Shown: piece after piece, positions 36,020-45,346 of the stretch
Position numbering within the stretch: position 1 is the first letter of the stretch
How the letters are laid out: each line of letters opens with the position of its first letter
Assembly: GCF_016595435.1 (NCBI RefSeq)
Contig: NZ_JAENIJ010000001.1
Location: forward strand, 62,001-126,000
Direction of reading: 5' to 3'
Length of the DNA stretch: 64,000 nt
Source of the DNA: Luteolibacter pohnpeiensis
GTDB taxonomy: Bacteria; Verrucomicrobiota; Verrucomicrobiia; Verrucomicrobiales; Akkermansiaceae
The notes under the pieces: generated by a model
The model's input: the letters and a program-made list of their open reading frames with translations, nothing else
Database searches by the model: none
Told to the model about the DNA's origin: nothing
Program-made: the position numbers and the translations under genes

Positions 36020-37887
36020 GACTCACCTTCCATCATCGCCGCAATCGTGGATTCATCACCCTGTTGATGGTGATCTCCACCGGCGTCTTGCTCACTTTCA
36101 TGATGATCTTCGCCTATCGCAGCGCGATGAAATCCCATGCGGTGCAGGCGGATGTTCAACTGTATGTGGATTACGGTGAAAAGGAGGATGCGATCCTGCG
36201 ATCCATCGTCTCAAATGTGCCGAATCAAGCCATCAATACGATGCGCTATGCTCCTGTCTCAAGCGGTGCGGCGGATGAACGGACCTGGGAATCGATTTTC
36301 ACCAAGGCAGTCGAGGATGCGAATATTTTACGCACGGACGGAACTACGGGAAACATCGGAGATATCCGCCTGAGTTCGGATGAGGATGCGGAGCCCTTCA
36401 GTATCGGATCGCCTGGTGAAATGTTCGGCAGCATTCATAGATCTGGCGACTCGAAAGAATGGGTTTCGCCAGCGGTTTCCTTTGATTCGTCAGTTGATCC
36501 CTGGAAAACTCCGCGGAACGGTTACCCACCACTACTGGTGTGGAATTCTGCTGAGGCGATTAATTCCGCCACCATGGAGTTGGATTATGATTATCCGATC
36601 ATTGCGAACGACAAAATGTATCAACTGGCGGGTGAGGAAAGCCGCTTTCAGGTCTTGAATTATCCAGATATCAACTTCGGTTATTTCTTTACTGAAAATG
36701 GATCGACCCAAAGAAAGTTCGTCGCCAAACGCAATTGGTGGGCGTTCGAGATGGATCTGGGAGCGCATGATCGCGCGACCACCAAGGTTGCTCGATTTGG
36801 CCGGAAGTTCGTGCTGTCAATTTATGAAGTGCCGTCTCAGCTGGCACTTTCCGCATCTGCATTCATGAATCTCCAAGGGGATGCATGGGATGCGGCCACC
36901 ATTGATGGGACCGTCTTCGCTGGCAGGGCTAATGGCGGTGCTGGTGTGGACCAATTGGCGCTTCGGCGCGGTGAGGAATCCACCGATGTTGCGGTTTCTT
37001 CAGAGAGCGGTCGCGTCGCCTTTGTGCCGATCAATCGCGGCGCATTATTTTTCGACCGCTTTGCCAGTAGCAATCCGGTCGGTGGAACAGACACCGTTTC
37101 ACCAACGACGTGGGATGAATACACCATGGGCTCGGTGCAGTGTGCGATGCAGCTCGATGTGGTGGCAGTTGATGGTGATAGCAAGCCGACCAGCATCCGC
37201 ATGTCATGGTTGAATGCGACGGGCGATCGAGTTGACCGTGAGTATGCTGCAGCCGAGTGGAATGATGGTGCCCTTCCTTTCGAGGTCGATACTGTAATCA
37301 GTGCGCAAACTGCGGTGGTTTTGAAGCCGGATATGCTGGCTGCTTGGCTGGCGAGTGTTGGCGGCGCAGATACTTCCGTGAATGATTCCATCGCAGTGAA
37401 TGTCGATTACCGCTCGGCCTATCTGGGGGCCAGCTATAAGCCGAATTGGGATGCTGATGCCGGAACAATCGATGCCGGGAATGTGGCAATGGTCCTGCGT
37501 AATTGCTCGGATCTAACCAGTTTCCCCAAAGGGTTTTCCCTGGTTTCGAACTTGCGCCTTTATATCGATGACGACTTTAACCAAGAGAAAATCTCCGATA
37601 AGTCCTCGGCCTTGGATAATAAATATCCACCGTGCTCGATTTTTGCTCCGGAAAAACGTTATGGCGCCAATGAAACGCCCAAGTCCGTTGAATTCGCCGG
37701 TCAGATCGGCTCACTGAAAGACGAAAACAAGCAGGGAGATGACGATGCGATTGATCCACTGCAAACCCAGAGCGGTTCGGGGGAGGACTTGGATGTTTCG
37801 ATGGATCTGGCGCCGATCCGCACCGTGGAGGAACTGCCGCCGATCATGATGATGAACTGGCTGGTGGTGCTGGAGGAAGTGAAGTAG
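36016..37887 (+). CDS. Large prepilin-like protein, Verru_Chthon cassette protein A type
   Basis: The 623-residue protein starts with a basic leader and a hydrophobic helix, NRGFITLLMVISTGVLLTFM, that resembles a prepilin signature but lacks Glu5. A long extracellular part follows (LYVDYGEKEDAILRSIVSN, a Ser/Thr-rich middle, and a C-terminus ending PPIMMMNWLVVLEEVK). It resembles large PilX- or PilY-like members of the Verru_Chthon cassette. It overlaps the preceding gene by four bases. Missing Glu5 suggests a role as a capping or start subunit rather than as a main pilin, which is an inference. Confidence 0.8.
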   Translation: MRLTFHHRRNRGFITLLMVISTGVLLTFMMIFAYRSAMKSHAVQADVQLYVDYGEKEDAILRSIVSNVPNQAINTMRYAPVSSGAADERTWESIFTKAVEDANILRTDGTTGNIGDIRLSSDEDAEPFSIGSPGEMFGSIHRSGDSKEWVSPAVSFDSSVDPWKTPRNGYPPLLVWNSAEAINSATMELDYDYPIIANDKMYQLAGEESRFQVLNYPDINFGYFFTENGSTQRKFVAKRNWWAFEMDLGAHDRATTKVARFGRKFVLSIYEVPSQLALSASAFMNLQGDAWDAATIDGTVFAGRANGGAGVDQLALRRGEESTDVAVSSESGRVAFVPINRGALFFDRFASSNPVGGTDTVSPTTWDEYTMGSVQCAMQLDVVAVDGDSKPTSIRMSWLNATGDRVDREYAAAEWNDGALPFEVDTVISAQTAVVLKPDMLAAWLASVGGADTSVNDSIAVNVDYRSAYLGASYKPNWDADAGTIDAGNVAMVLRNCSDLTSFPKGFSLVSNLRLYIDDDFNQEKISDKSSALDNKYPPCSIFAPEKRYGANETPKSVEFAGQIGSLKDENKQGDDDAIDPLQTQSGSGEDLDVSMDLAPIRTVEELPPIMMMNWLVVLEEVK

Positions 37888-37893
37888 GGCCGA

Positions 37894-38598
37894 TCAATCG
37901 TCCCAATAGAGAATGCGGCTGCAGTTTTCGCATTGGGCGAGTTCCCGGCCGGTCTGAACTTTGATCACAGAAGACGCGATCAATTTCATGTGGCATCCGC
38001 CGCAGCGGCCCTCGGTCATCGGCGAGACGGCGAGGCCGTCTTTGGACTTCATCAAGCGATTGTAGATGGAAAGCAGAGTGCCATCGATGGTGGCGGCGAT
38101 GGGTTCGCGTTCGGCTTCGACTTCCTTTTGGGTTTCGAGAAGTTTTTTGCGGCGGACATCGATGGCAACGAGGTCTTCCTCGACCAGTTTCCGGGTTTGG
38201 GCACGGGCAGCTTCGGCAGTGCTGAGCGCAGAGCGGAACTTGTCGGTTTCCTCCATCGCCTCAAGCTCCTGGGTTTCGAGCGAGTCGACATCTTTTTCGT
38301 AGCGCGCGATTTCGTGGTTCAGTGCCTGGTATTCGTCGTTCTTGCGGGTTTCGAATTGCTGCTGGCGTAGCCGCTTGATGGTGGTGCGGCGGGTTTCCGC
38401 GTCCATTTCGACTTTTTTCACCTTGAGCTCTGATTCACGCAGCGCGTCGTGGGCTTTGGTGACAGCGGCTTCATCGCCCGCCAGTTTGGTTTTCGCCCGG
38501 GCCTCGTCGTTTGGAAGTTTTTCCAGATCTTTGGCGATCGAAAGGAGCCGACGATCGCGGTCCTGGAGAATAAGCAGCGAACGAACTTCATCAAGCAT
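37894..38598 (-). CDS. Coiled-coil protein with C4 zinc ribbon (CT398-like, DUF164)
   Basis: The 234-residue protein is a long helical hairpin (about 1-180, rich in Lys, Glu and Arg). A C-terminal zinc ribbon follows with the pairs CGGCHMKL and CENCSRIL. This matches the CT398-like family, whose members are soluble cytoplasmic proteins of unclear function, sometimes linked to flagellar or transcription factors. It is convergent with the prepilin operon, with 6 bp between stops. Confidence 0.85.
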   Translation of the reverse strand: MLDEVRSLLILQDRDRRLLSIAKDLEKLPNDEARAKTKLAGDEAAVTKAHDALRESELKVKKVEMDAETRRTTIKRLRQQQFETRKNDEYQALNHEIARYEKDVDSLETQELEAMEETDKFRSALSTAEAARAQTRKLVEEDLVAIDVRRKKLLETQKEVEAEREPIAATIDGTLLSIYNRLMKSKDGLAVSPMTEGRCGGCHMKLIASSVIKVQTGRELAQCENCSRILYWDD

Positions 38599-38652
38599 GC
38601 CTCTGGTTAGACTGCCGGTCGGGCGGGGGCAAGCCCCGGGATGTTTCCGGCA

Positions 38653-39528
38653 TCAAGTTGATGATGAGGAAGCTTTGCGCATCGCGTCCCAAGCATACAC
38701 GCCAACGGCCAGCCAAATGAGGGTGAATGAGTAAAGTCGAGTGGAAGTCAGCGTTTCATGATACACCAGCCAGCCGACGAGAAACTGCAGCGTGGGCGCG
38801 ATGAATTGCAGGATGCCCAGAGTGGTGAGGCTGATTTTCCGGGTGGCGAAACCGAAGCAAAGCAGTGGCACGGCGGTAACCAGTCCGCTGCAAACCACCA
38901 GTCCCATTTGTAAACCGGTCTGGCCGAATGAAGTGCTAGGGGAGTGGAGTAAAATCCAGCCGATCCCGATGGGTGCTAACAGTAGCGTTTCTGCGGTGAG
39001 GCCGCTTAGCGCCTCGAGCGGTGCTTTTTTTCGCACCACCCCATAAGTGGCAAAGGTGCCGGCCAGAATCAGAGCGATCCATGGGATTTTTCCCGCCGCC
39101 GGGAGTTGGATCGCGACGCCTGCCAGGGCCAGAGCGATCGCTGCCAACTGCACCCGGTTGTGCTTTTCACCGAACCACAATGCCCCGGCGAGCATGTTGA
39201 AAAACGGATTCAGGTAGTAACCGAGGGCACTTTCGATGATGTGGCCGTGCAGGGTGGCCCAGACGTAGATGGTCCAGTTTAGCGAGAGCAAAATGCCAGA
39301 TAACAAGTGCCAACCGACCGTGGCCGGTTTCTTGAGCGCTCGAAATAGCCCGCCCGTTTCCCCTCTTAAACGGAGCACGATCAGCAAAAGCAACAACGAC
39401 CAAACAGTGCGTTGGGCGACGATGGTTGCCGGGGGCAAGAATCCGAGGAGCTTCCAGAAAATCGGCAGAATTCCCCATAAGGTAAATGCAGCGATGGCAG
39501 CGAGAACTCCGGAGCGGGCGGTAGACAC
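38653..39528 (-). CDS. rarD: RarD-type EamA membrane transporter
   Basis: The 291-residue protein has ten membrane helices in two EamA repeats. It begins GVLAAIAAFTLWGILPIFWK, which is the RarD N-terminal signature, and continues with SLNWTIYVWATLHGHIIESALGYYLNPFFNML (shown in part: IESALGYYLNPFF), typical of this family. Exported or imported substrates of RarD are not established. It is divergent from the deaminase gene across 99 bp. Confidence 0.9.
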   Translation of the reverse strand: MSTARSGVLAAIAAFTLWGILPIFWKLLGFLPPATIVAQRTVWSLLLLLIVLRLRGETGGLFRALKKPATVGWHLLSGILLSLNWTIYVWATLHGHIIESALGYYLNPFFNMLAGALWFGEKHNRVQLAAIALALAGVAIQLPAAGKIPWIALILAGTFATYGVVRKKAPLEALSGLTAETLLLAPIGIGWILLHSPSTSFGQTGLQMGLVVCSGLVTAVPLLCFGFATRKISLTTLGILQFIAPTLQFLVGWLVYHETLTSTRLYSFTLIWLAVGVYAWDAMRKASSSST

Positions 39529-39627
39529 GGTGGCACGCTGGGTGCCATTTTTGGGATTTCCAAGCGGAATCGACCGATCCCGGATTGGCGCTTGGCACTA
39601 GTCCTGTGGAAATTCAGGGTGCTGGGG

Positions 39628-40068
39628 ATGTCACGACTCTCGATCCCGCAATACGCGATGGCGCTGGCCCATGTGGCGAGCCTCCGTTCGGAAGATCCAT
39701 ATCGAAAAGTCGGTGCCGCCGCGCTGGATTTCGACAATCGGGTGATCGGCACCGCCTACAACGGATTGGCACCGGGTTATGTCGCCCCACCGGATTTTTG
39801 GGACGATCGCGAGGCGCGGCAGAAATTCATGCTCCATGCCGAGGTCAACCTCTGCAGCCTGTTTCGTCGCGGCGAGGCGAAATTGGTGGCCACCACCACC
39901 ATGCCCTGCACTGCGTGCATGCAGACGCTGTGCGCGTATGGCATCAAGGAAATCTACTTTCTCGAAATCTACCACGTCTCCGATGCTCCGGAAATCGCGG
40001 AGCTGTATGGCGTGAAATTGCAGCAAGTCACGGATTTTCCCCGGATCGGAATCCCGGACGAAATTTAA
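39628..40068 (+). CDS. dCMP deaminase-family protein
   Basis: The 146-residue protein has the zinc-dependent deaminase signature: LHAEVN (His ligand and catalytic Glu) and TMPCTACMQ (PCxxC ligands). The N-terminal helix is RLSIPQYAMALAHVASLRSE and the segment DPYRKVGAAALDFDNRVIG follows. Such enzymes deaminate dCMP or related cytosine nucleotides. Exact substrate is not readable. Start 39628 (MSRLS) gives the family's normal N-terminus; the frame extends to a TTG at 39592. Confidence 0.88.
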   Translation: MSRLSIPQYAMALAHVASLRSEDPYRKVGAAALDFDNRVIGTAYNGLAPGYVAPPDFWDDREARQKFMLHAEVNLCSLFRRGEAKLVATTTMPCTACMQTLCAYGIKEIYFLEIYHVSDAPEIAELYGVKLQQVTDFPRIGIPDEI

Positions 40069-40136
40069 TCCATCATCATATCATGATGCGACGATTTGTT
40101 GCTTGAGCGGCGGCATTCATCGACTATCGTTTTGCC

Positions 40137-41231
40137 ATGCCCCAGGCCGATCCGACCTCAGACCTTCAACGTGCGCTCGCGGAACGAATTTTCGTCCTCG
40201 ATGGCGCCATGGGAACCACCATCCGCACTTACGGATTGGAAGAGAAAGACGCTCGGGGTGAAAGGTTTGCGAAGAACGAGAAAGATCTCCTCAACAACGG
40301 TGACATCCTCTCGATCAGTCGTCCGGACGTGATTGGTGACATCCACAAACGCTTCTACGAGGCGGGATCGGACATTTGCGAAACCAACACCTTTTCCGCG
40401 ACCGGGATCGCGCAAAGCGAGTTCTTCGTCGAAGACCCGCGCGAGCATGGCGGGCGCAAAGATCCCGAGTTCTTCCAGAAAATCCTGGAGAATTCATTCC
40501 TGAACGACCTCGCCTGGGAAATGAACGTCAAATCTTCCCAGCTCTGCCGGAAATGGGCGGATGACATCGGCACCGATACCGGCCGGCGTCGCTACGTGGC
40601 CGGAGCGATCGGACCCTTGACCGTTTCGCTGACAAACTCGCCGGATGCGAATGATTCCGCCTTTCGCGTGGTCACGTTTGACCAGGTAAAGGAAGCCTAC
40701 ACGCGTCAGGTTCGCGGCCTGATCGAAGGCGGTTGCGACATCTTGATGGTCGAGACGATTTTCGATTCTCTCAACGCCAAGGCTGCGGTCGTCGCAATCC
40801 AGGAGGTTTTCGAAAGCGATGGGCTCAAGCTGCCGGTGATCGTTTCCGCAGCCGTCGGGCTTGGTGGTGAAACGATGATTTCCGCGCAAAAGGTCGAGGC
40901 CTTGTGGAACGCATTTTCGCACATCAATCCGCTCGCGGTCGGGCTGAACTGCTCGCTTGGACCGGACTTGATGAAGCCGCATTTGGAAGAACTTTCCGCG
41001 TGCGCAGCGACCCACGTTTCCTGCTATCCGAACGCCGGGTTGCCGAACCCGCTGGCTCCGACTGGTTTCGATTTGGAGCCGCAGCACATGTTCGAGTTTT
41101 TATCGGATTTCGCCAAAGCCGGACTGCTCAATCTCGCCGGCGGCTGCTGTGGCAACACCCCGGATCACATCGCCGCCATCGCGAAAGCTGTGGCCAACCA
41201 CCAACCCCGTCAGGTGCCGGTTGTGCGGTGA
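40137..41231 (+). CDS. metH: Methionine synthase, homocysteine-binding domain as a separate protein
   Basis: This 364-residue protein corresponds to the N-terminal Hcy domain of cobalamin-dependent MetH. It begins with ALAERIFVLDGAMGTTIRTY, has FYEAGSDICETNTFSATGIA, and has the three zinc-binding cysteines in GLNCSLG and GGCCGNTPDH. It should bind and activate homocysteine through zinc. It ends exactly where the Hcy domain ends in one-piece MetH proteins, and the remaining domains are encoded by the gene at 41504. The two products must work together. An inverted-repeat element fills the space between them. Confidence 0.92.
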   Translation: MPQADPTSDLQRALAERIFVLDGAMGTTIRTYGLEEKDARGERFAKNEKDLLNNGDILSISRPDVIGDIHKRFYEAGSDICETNTFSATGIAQSEFFVEDPREHGGRKDPEFFQKILENSFLNDLAWEMNVKSSQLCRKWADDIGTDTGRRRYVAGAIGPLTVSLTNSPDANDSAFRVVTFDQVKEAYTRQVRGLIEGGCDILMVETIFDSLNAKAAVVAIQEVFESDGLKLPVIVSAAVGLGGETMISAQKVEALWNAFSHINPLAVGLNCSLGPDLMKPHLEELSACAATHVSCYPNAGLPNPLAPTGFDLEPQHMFEFLSDFAKAGLLNLAGGCCGNTPDHIAAIAKAVANHQPRQVPVVR

Positions 41232-41237
41232 AGAAAA

Positions 41238-41492
41238 TTGAACCGCAAAGACGCGAAGTTCGCTAAGGAAGATAGGTTGTGATGAAAGGTATCGAGGAGA
41301 TCGCATCAGAAATGGTTGATGCTGCATTCAAGGCGCAGATCCTTACTTACCTGAAACTTTCGCGTAAATCGTTAGGCTTTTTGATCAATTTTCATGTCCC
41401 GCTCCTCAAGCATGGCATCAAGAGATTTGTAAATCATCACCAGGAAATCAAAACTCCTCTTCCTTAGCGAACTTCGCGCCTTAGCGGTTCAA
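41238..41492. mobile_element. Inverted-repeat element with a GxxExxY gene remnant (MITE-like)
   Basis: A 255-bp unit is bounded by 35-bp inverted repeats (41238-41272 and 41458-41492) that match at 33 of 35 positions. Each arm contains three CGCNAAG-like units at a 9-bp spacing. The interior encodes a shortened GxxExxY-family protein. It starts 6 bp after the stop of the Hcy-domain gene and ends 11 bp before the next metH gene, so it occupies nearly the whole gap. No clear target-site duplication is seen. Non-autonomous transposition is the likely origin, but no transposase is present. Confidence 0.7.
41282..41467 (+). pseudogene. Internally deleted GxxExxY-family protein remnant
   Basis: The 61-residue frame begins MKGIEEIASEMVDAA, like the N-terminus of GxxExxY proteins, and then jumps directly to the C-terminal part, AQILTYLKLSRKSLGFLINF and VPLLKHGIKRFVN. 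The middle, which holds the GxxExxY motif and the catalytic-looking Asp/Glu residues of a nuclease-like fold, is absent. Full-length members have about 125 residues. The deletion keeps the frame. It lies inside inverted repeats between two metH genes. Confidence 0.75.
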
Positions 41493-41503
41493 ATTCTACA
41501 ATC

Positions 41504-44269
41504 ATGCCTACTATTCCTCACGCGCTCCGGCTTTCCGGAACTGAAGCCTACAATCACACCGCCGAAAAACGGTTCCTGATGATCGGGGAACGGACGAACG
41601 TCGCCGGCTCACCGCGGTTCGCGAAATTTGTAAGGGCAGGGGATTTGGAAGCGGCGGTCGAGGTCGCCCGCCAACAAGTGGAGAACGGCGCGAACGTCAT
41701 CGATATCTGCTTCGATGACGGCTTGATCGATGGCAAGGAAATGATGGGCCGGTTCCTGCGGCTGTTGCAGGGCGAGCCGGATGTGGCGCGGGTGCCGATC
41801 ATGGTCGATTCGTCGAAGTGGGAAATCCTCGAGGAAGGCCTGAAATACCTGCAGGGCAAAGGCATCGTGAACTCGATCTCGCTGAAGGAAGGCGAGGAGG
41901 CATTCAAGTCGCACGCCCGCCACATCATGCGCTACGGCGCGGCGGTGGTGGTGATGGCTTTCGACGAAAACGGCCAGGCGGCGACCTACGAAGAAAAGAT
42001 CCGCATTTGCGAACGCGCGTATCGCATTTTGGTCGATGAGGTCGGCTTCAACCCGGACGACATCATTTTCGATCCGAACATTCTGACCGTCGCGACCGGT
42101 ATTGAAGAGCATAACAACTACGCGCTCGATTTCATCAATGCGACGCGGTGGATCAAACAAAACCTGCCGGGAGCGAAAGTCTCCGGTGGTGTTTCGAATA
42201 TTTCATTTTCCTTCCGCGGCAACAACGTGGTGCGCGAGGCGATGCATTCGGCCTTCCTTTACCACGCCGGTTTGGCGGGCATGGACATGGGCATCGTCAA
42301 TGCGGGCATGCTCGAGGTTTACGATGAAATCCCGAAGGACTTGCTGGAGCATGTCGAGGATGTGCTGTTGAACCGCCGTCCGGATGCGACCGAGCGCTTG
42401 CTGGATCTGGCGGAAAGTTTCAAGGGCGTTGGCGGCAAGAAAATCGAGGAAGATCTCACTTGGCGCGAAGAGCCGGTGGAAAAACGGCTGGAGCACGCGT
42501 TGCTCAAGGGAATCGACAAATACATCGACGAAGACACGGAAGAGGCTCGGGTGAAATACGAGCGCCCGCTGAAGGTGATCGAAGGTCCGCTGATGGATGG
42601 CATGGGCGTGGTCGGCGATCTTTTCGGTGCCGGTAAAATGTTTTTGCCGCAGGTCGTAAAATCGGCGCGGGTGATGAAAAAAGCGGTCGCCTGGCTGACC
42701 CCGTTCATGGAAGCCGACAAGGCGGCGAATCTGGCGGGCGACATCGCGGAAATCAAAGCCAAGCAACCTGAGCTTTCCGACGAAGAGGCGTTGAAAATTG
42801 CCGAGCGCGGTCGGTCTGCCGGTCGGTTCCTGATTGCGACGGTAAAGGGCGACGTCCATGACATCGGCAAAAACATCGTCGGCGTGGTGCTGGCCTGCAA
42901 TGGCTTCGAAGTCACCGACATGGGGGTGATGGTTGCCTGCGACAAAATTCTCGCCAAAGCCAAGGAGATCGGTGCCGATGTGATCGGGCTTTCCGGGCTG
43001 ATCACCCCCTCGCTGGACGAAATGGTGCATGTGGCGAAGGAAATGGAGCGCGAAGGATTTACCGTTCCGCTTTTGGTGGGCGGGGCCACGACCTCGGCCG
43101 CGCACACGGCGATCAAGATCGCGGAACATTACTCTGGCCCGGTCGTTCACGTGCTGGACGCGTCGCGCTCTGTTCCGGTCACGACCTCGCTGCTTTCGAA
43201 GGATCAAAAGGAAGGGTTCGCTGCGGAAAACCGGGCGAAACAACAGAAGCTGCGCGACAATTTCCACGGTGGGCCGAAAAAGGAAACGCTGAGTTTGGCA
43301 GAAGCTCGCGCAGCGGGTCCGAGCTACGATTGGGACAGCTACGCGCCGCCGGTGCCGGGATTTTTGGGAACAGAGGTCATTCCGGATCAATCGCTGGCGG
43401 AACTGGCCGAATACATCGACTGGACACCGTTTTTCCACGCTTGGGAATTGCGCGGTGTGTGGGATCGACAAGCGAAAGTTCTCAAAACCAAAAACGCCGA
43501 AGGTGCGGCAGAAGCGGCGAAGCTGTATCAGGAAGCGCAGGAATGGATCGCGCGCATCATCGCCGAGAACCGCTTCAAGGTTTCCGGCATCTACGGATTT
43601 TTCCCGGCCAATGCCGACGGCGACGACATCATCGTTTGGGAAAATGAAGATCGCGCGACCGAGCGGATGCGTTTCCACAGCTTGCGCCAGCAGGTCAAAA
43701 AAGACTCGGGCAAGCCGAATGTGGCATTGGCCGATTGGGTCGCGCCTGGCAAAAAAGCGGATTATGTCGGCGGCTTTGTCGTCGGCATTCACGGCGCGGA
43801 TGAATTCGCGGCCGAACTGGAAAAGGAGCACGATCCGTATGGCTCGATCATGGTGAAAGCGATTGCCGACCGTTTTGCAGAAGCATTTGCCGAGTTGCTG
43901 CACCACCGTGCCCGCGTTCGCTGGGGGTATGAAACGGAAGCGGAGTTAACGCACGATCAGTTGATTCACGAAAATTATCGCGGCATCCGGCCGGCTCCCG
44001 GTTATCCGGCGCAACCGGACCACACCGAAAAGCCTTTGTTGTTCGATCTGTTAGATGCCAGTGCGGCGACCGGTGTCACGCTAACGGAAAGCTGTGCGAT
44101 GCATCCGGGCGCGGCGGTTTGTGGTCTCTATTTTTCCCATCCGGAATGCCATTATTTCGCGATCTCGGAACTGCAGCAGGACCAGATCGAAGACTATGCG
44201 CAGCGGAAAGGATTTACTCTAACAGAAGCTGAAAAATGGTTGGGGCCATGGCTTGGATACTCGGCCTGA
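41504..44269 (+). CDS. metH: Methionine synthase, pterin-, cobalamin- and activation-domain protein
   Basis: The 921-residue protein continues MetH where the Hcy protein stops. The pterin-binding domain (about 20-280) has [19 protein letters not shown] and [17 protein letters not shown]. The cobalamin cap and Rossmann domains (about 320-560) have [16 protein letters not shown], whose Asp-x-His supplies the lower cobalt ligand. The activation domain (about 600-921) has [18 protein letters not shown] and [16 protein letters not shown], the S-adenosylmethionine site. It makes methionine from methyltetrahydrofolate and homocysteine with the upstream protein, and can be reactivated reductively. 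No cobalamin riboswitch is visible upstream. Confidence 0.96.
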   Translation: MPTIPHALRLSGTEAYNHTAEKRFLMIGERTNVAGSPRFAKFVRAGDLEAAVEVARQQVENGANVIDICFDDGLIDGKEMMGRFLRLLQGEPDVARVPIMVDSSKWEILEEGLKYLQGKGIVNSISLKEGEEAFKSHARHIMRYGAAVVVMAFDENGQAATYEEKIRICERAYRILVDEVGFNPDDIIFDPNILTVATGIEEHNNYALDFINATRWIKQNLPGAKVSGGVSNISFSFRGNNVVREAMHSAFLYHAGLAGMDMGIVNAGMLEVYDEIPKDLLEHVEDVLLNRRPDATERLLDLAESFKGVGGKKIEEDLTWREEPVEKRLEHALLKGIDKYIDEDTEEARVKYERPLKVIEGPLMDGMGVVGDLFGAGKMFLPQVVKSARVMKKAVAWLTPFMEADKAANLAGDIAEIKAKQPELSDEEALKIAERGRSAGRFLIATVKGDVHDIGKNIVGVVLACNGFEVTDMGVMVACDKILAKAKEIGADVIGLSGLITPSLDEMVHVAKEMEREGFTVPLLVGGATTSAAHTAIKIAEHYSGPVVHVLDASRSVPVTTSLLSKDQKEGFAAENRAKQQKLRDNFHGGPKKETLSLAEARAAGPSYDWDSYAPPVPGFLGTEVIPDQSLAELAEYIDWTPFFHAWELRGVWDRQAKVLKTKNAEGAAEAAKLYQEAQEWIARIIAENRFKVSGIYGFFPANADGDDIIVWENEDRATERMRFHSLRQQVKKDSGKPNVALADWVAPGKKADYVGGFVVGIHGADEFAAELEKEHDPYGSIMVKAIADRFAEAFAELLHHRARVRWGYETEAELTHDQLIHENYRGIRPAPGYPAQPDHTEKPLLFDLLDASAATGVTLTESCAMHPGAAVCGLYFSHPECHYFAISELQQDQIEDYAQRKGFTLTEAEKWLGPWLGYSA

Positions 44270-44301
44270 AGATGATTCGAAAAAAAATGAGTCATTCAGA
44301 C

Positions 44302-44318
44302 GATTCTCGGAATCGTTA
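44302..44318. other. Perfect palindrome after metH, role unknown
   Basis: ACGATTC-TCG-GAATCGT forms a perfect 7-bp hairpin in the 61-bp gap between metH and the thioredoxin-like gene. No T-run follows, so it is not a standard terminator. It could be an operator or an RNA structure before the next gene. Confidence 0.35.
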
Positions 44319-44330
44319 CCGCTAAGTGCC

Positions 44331-45326
44331 ATGATGATCCCAAATTTTATCACAAGAAGCGCCGTGATTGCGGCCATGATTTGTTCCAGCACCGCATTTG
44401 CGGCCAAAGAAGGTTGGACCTCCGATTATGCGGCAGCGAAGAAGGAAGCTGCTGAAACCGGCAAGGACCTTCTGATCGATTTCACCGGTTCCGATTGGTG
44501 CGGATGGTGCATCAAGCTCGATAAGGAAGTGTTCCAACACGACGAATTCAAAACCGGCGTGAAGGACAAATTCATTCTCGTTGAGCTGGATTACCCACGC
44601 GACAAGTCGATCATTTCCGAAGAGACTCAGGCTCAAAACACAGAGCTTGCGAAGCGCTACGCGATCAAAGGTTATCCAACGATCCTTTTGACCGATGCTT
44701 CTGGTGCTCCTTATGCAGCAACTGGTTATAAAGAAGGTGGCCCGGTAACGTATGTGGCTCAGCTGGACGAACTCCGCAATGCGAAGGAAACCCGCGACAA
44801 GGGCCTGGAAGAAGCTTCCAAGGCAGAAGGCGTTGCCAAAGCTGAAGCCCTCGTCTCCGTCCTCAAGAGTATGAACCTCAGTGACGAGTTGGTCGCCAAT
44901 TTCTATCCGAATGTGACTGAAGAAATCTTTGCTGCGGATCCAAAAGACACCACTGGTTTCAAAAAGAATTACGATGAGAAGCAGCGCTTTGCCAACTTCG
45001 AGTCGAAAATCAACGATTTCGCCGCAGCTAAAGACATGGATGGTGCTCTTGAGTATGCGAGCAAATCACTCGGAGAAACCTGGCCAGGTGAAAACGCGCA
45101 GAAAATCGCTCTTACCAAATTCCAGATTCAGATGATGAAAGGTCAGCGTGACGAGGCTCTCAAGACCCTTGACGACGCGAAGGCCTATGCTCCTGAAAGC
45201 CCGGTCGTCGCAAACATCGATAAGATGAAAGCAAGCATTGAGGCCATGAAGGCAAAAGCTGGAACTGCGACCCCACGCCAAGGCGTGCCTGCTAAGCCAG
45301 TGGAAGGCACCAAGGATAAGGAATAA
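44331..45326 (+). CDS. Periplasmic thioredoxin-like protein with helical C-terminus
   Basis: The 331-residue protein has a signal peptide ending near STAFAAK. The thioredoxin-like domain (about 27-150) has the active site GSDWCGWC (Cys57, Cys60) and a cis-Pro region KGYPTILL. A helical, charged domain (about 160-310) with TPR-like character follows, and the tail is Pro- and Lys-rich. It is probably a periplasmic disulfide reductase or isomerase. The start at 44331 is a double ATG; the second ATG would also serve. A terminator follows the stop. Confidence 0.88.
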   Translation: MMIPNFITRSAVIAAMICSSTAFAAKEGWTSDYAAAKKEAAETGKDLLIDFTGSDWCGWCIKLDKEVFQHDEFKTGVKDKFILVELDYPRDKSIISEETQAQNTELAKRYAIKGYPTILLTDASGAPYAATGYKEGGPVTYVAQLDELRNAKETRDKGLEEASKAEGVAKAEALVSVLKSMNLSDELVANFYPNVTEEIFAADPKDTTGFKKNYDEKQRFANFESKINDFAAAKDMDGALEYASKSLGETWPGENAQKIALTKFQIQMMKGQRDEALKTLDDAKAYAPESPVVANIDKMKASIEAMKAKAGTATPRQGVPAKPVEGTKDKE

Positions 45327-45346
45327 TCTTTGAGATCCTGATTTCG

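Noticed and set aside
39588-39604. A TTGGCAC word upstream of the deaminase gene as another sigma-54 promoter
   Set aside because: There is no GC at the required spacing, so the -12 element is missing.
40069-40136. A cobalamin or SAM riboswitch before metH
   Set aside because: The gap is only 68 bp and lacks the conserved riboswitch boxes.
41232-41503. The metH gap read as a frameshift that split one gene
   Set aside because: A stop codon precedes the element, the frames differ even after removing it, and the second gene has its own start; a true two-gene arrangement is simpler.
42203-43906. A 567-residue minus-strand open frame opposite metH
   Set aside because: Antisense to a full set of MetH domains; composition rich in Arg, His and Phe, typical of the opposite strand of a GC-rich gene.
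44302-44318. The palindrome after metH as a terminator
   Set aside because: It is not followed by a T-run and has few GC pairs; recorded only as a palindrome of unknown role.
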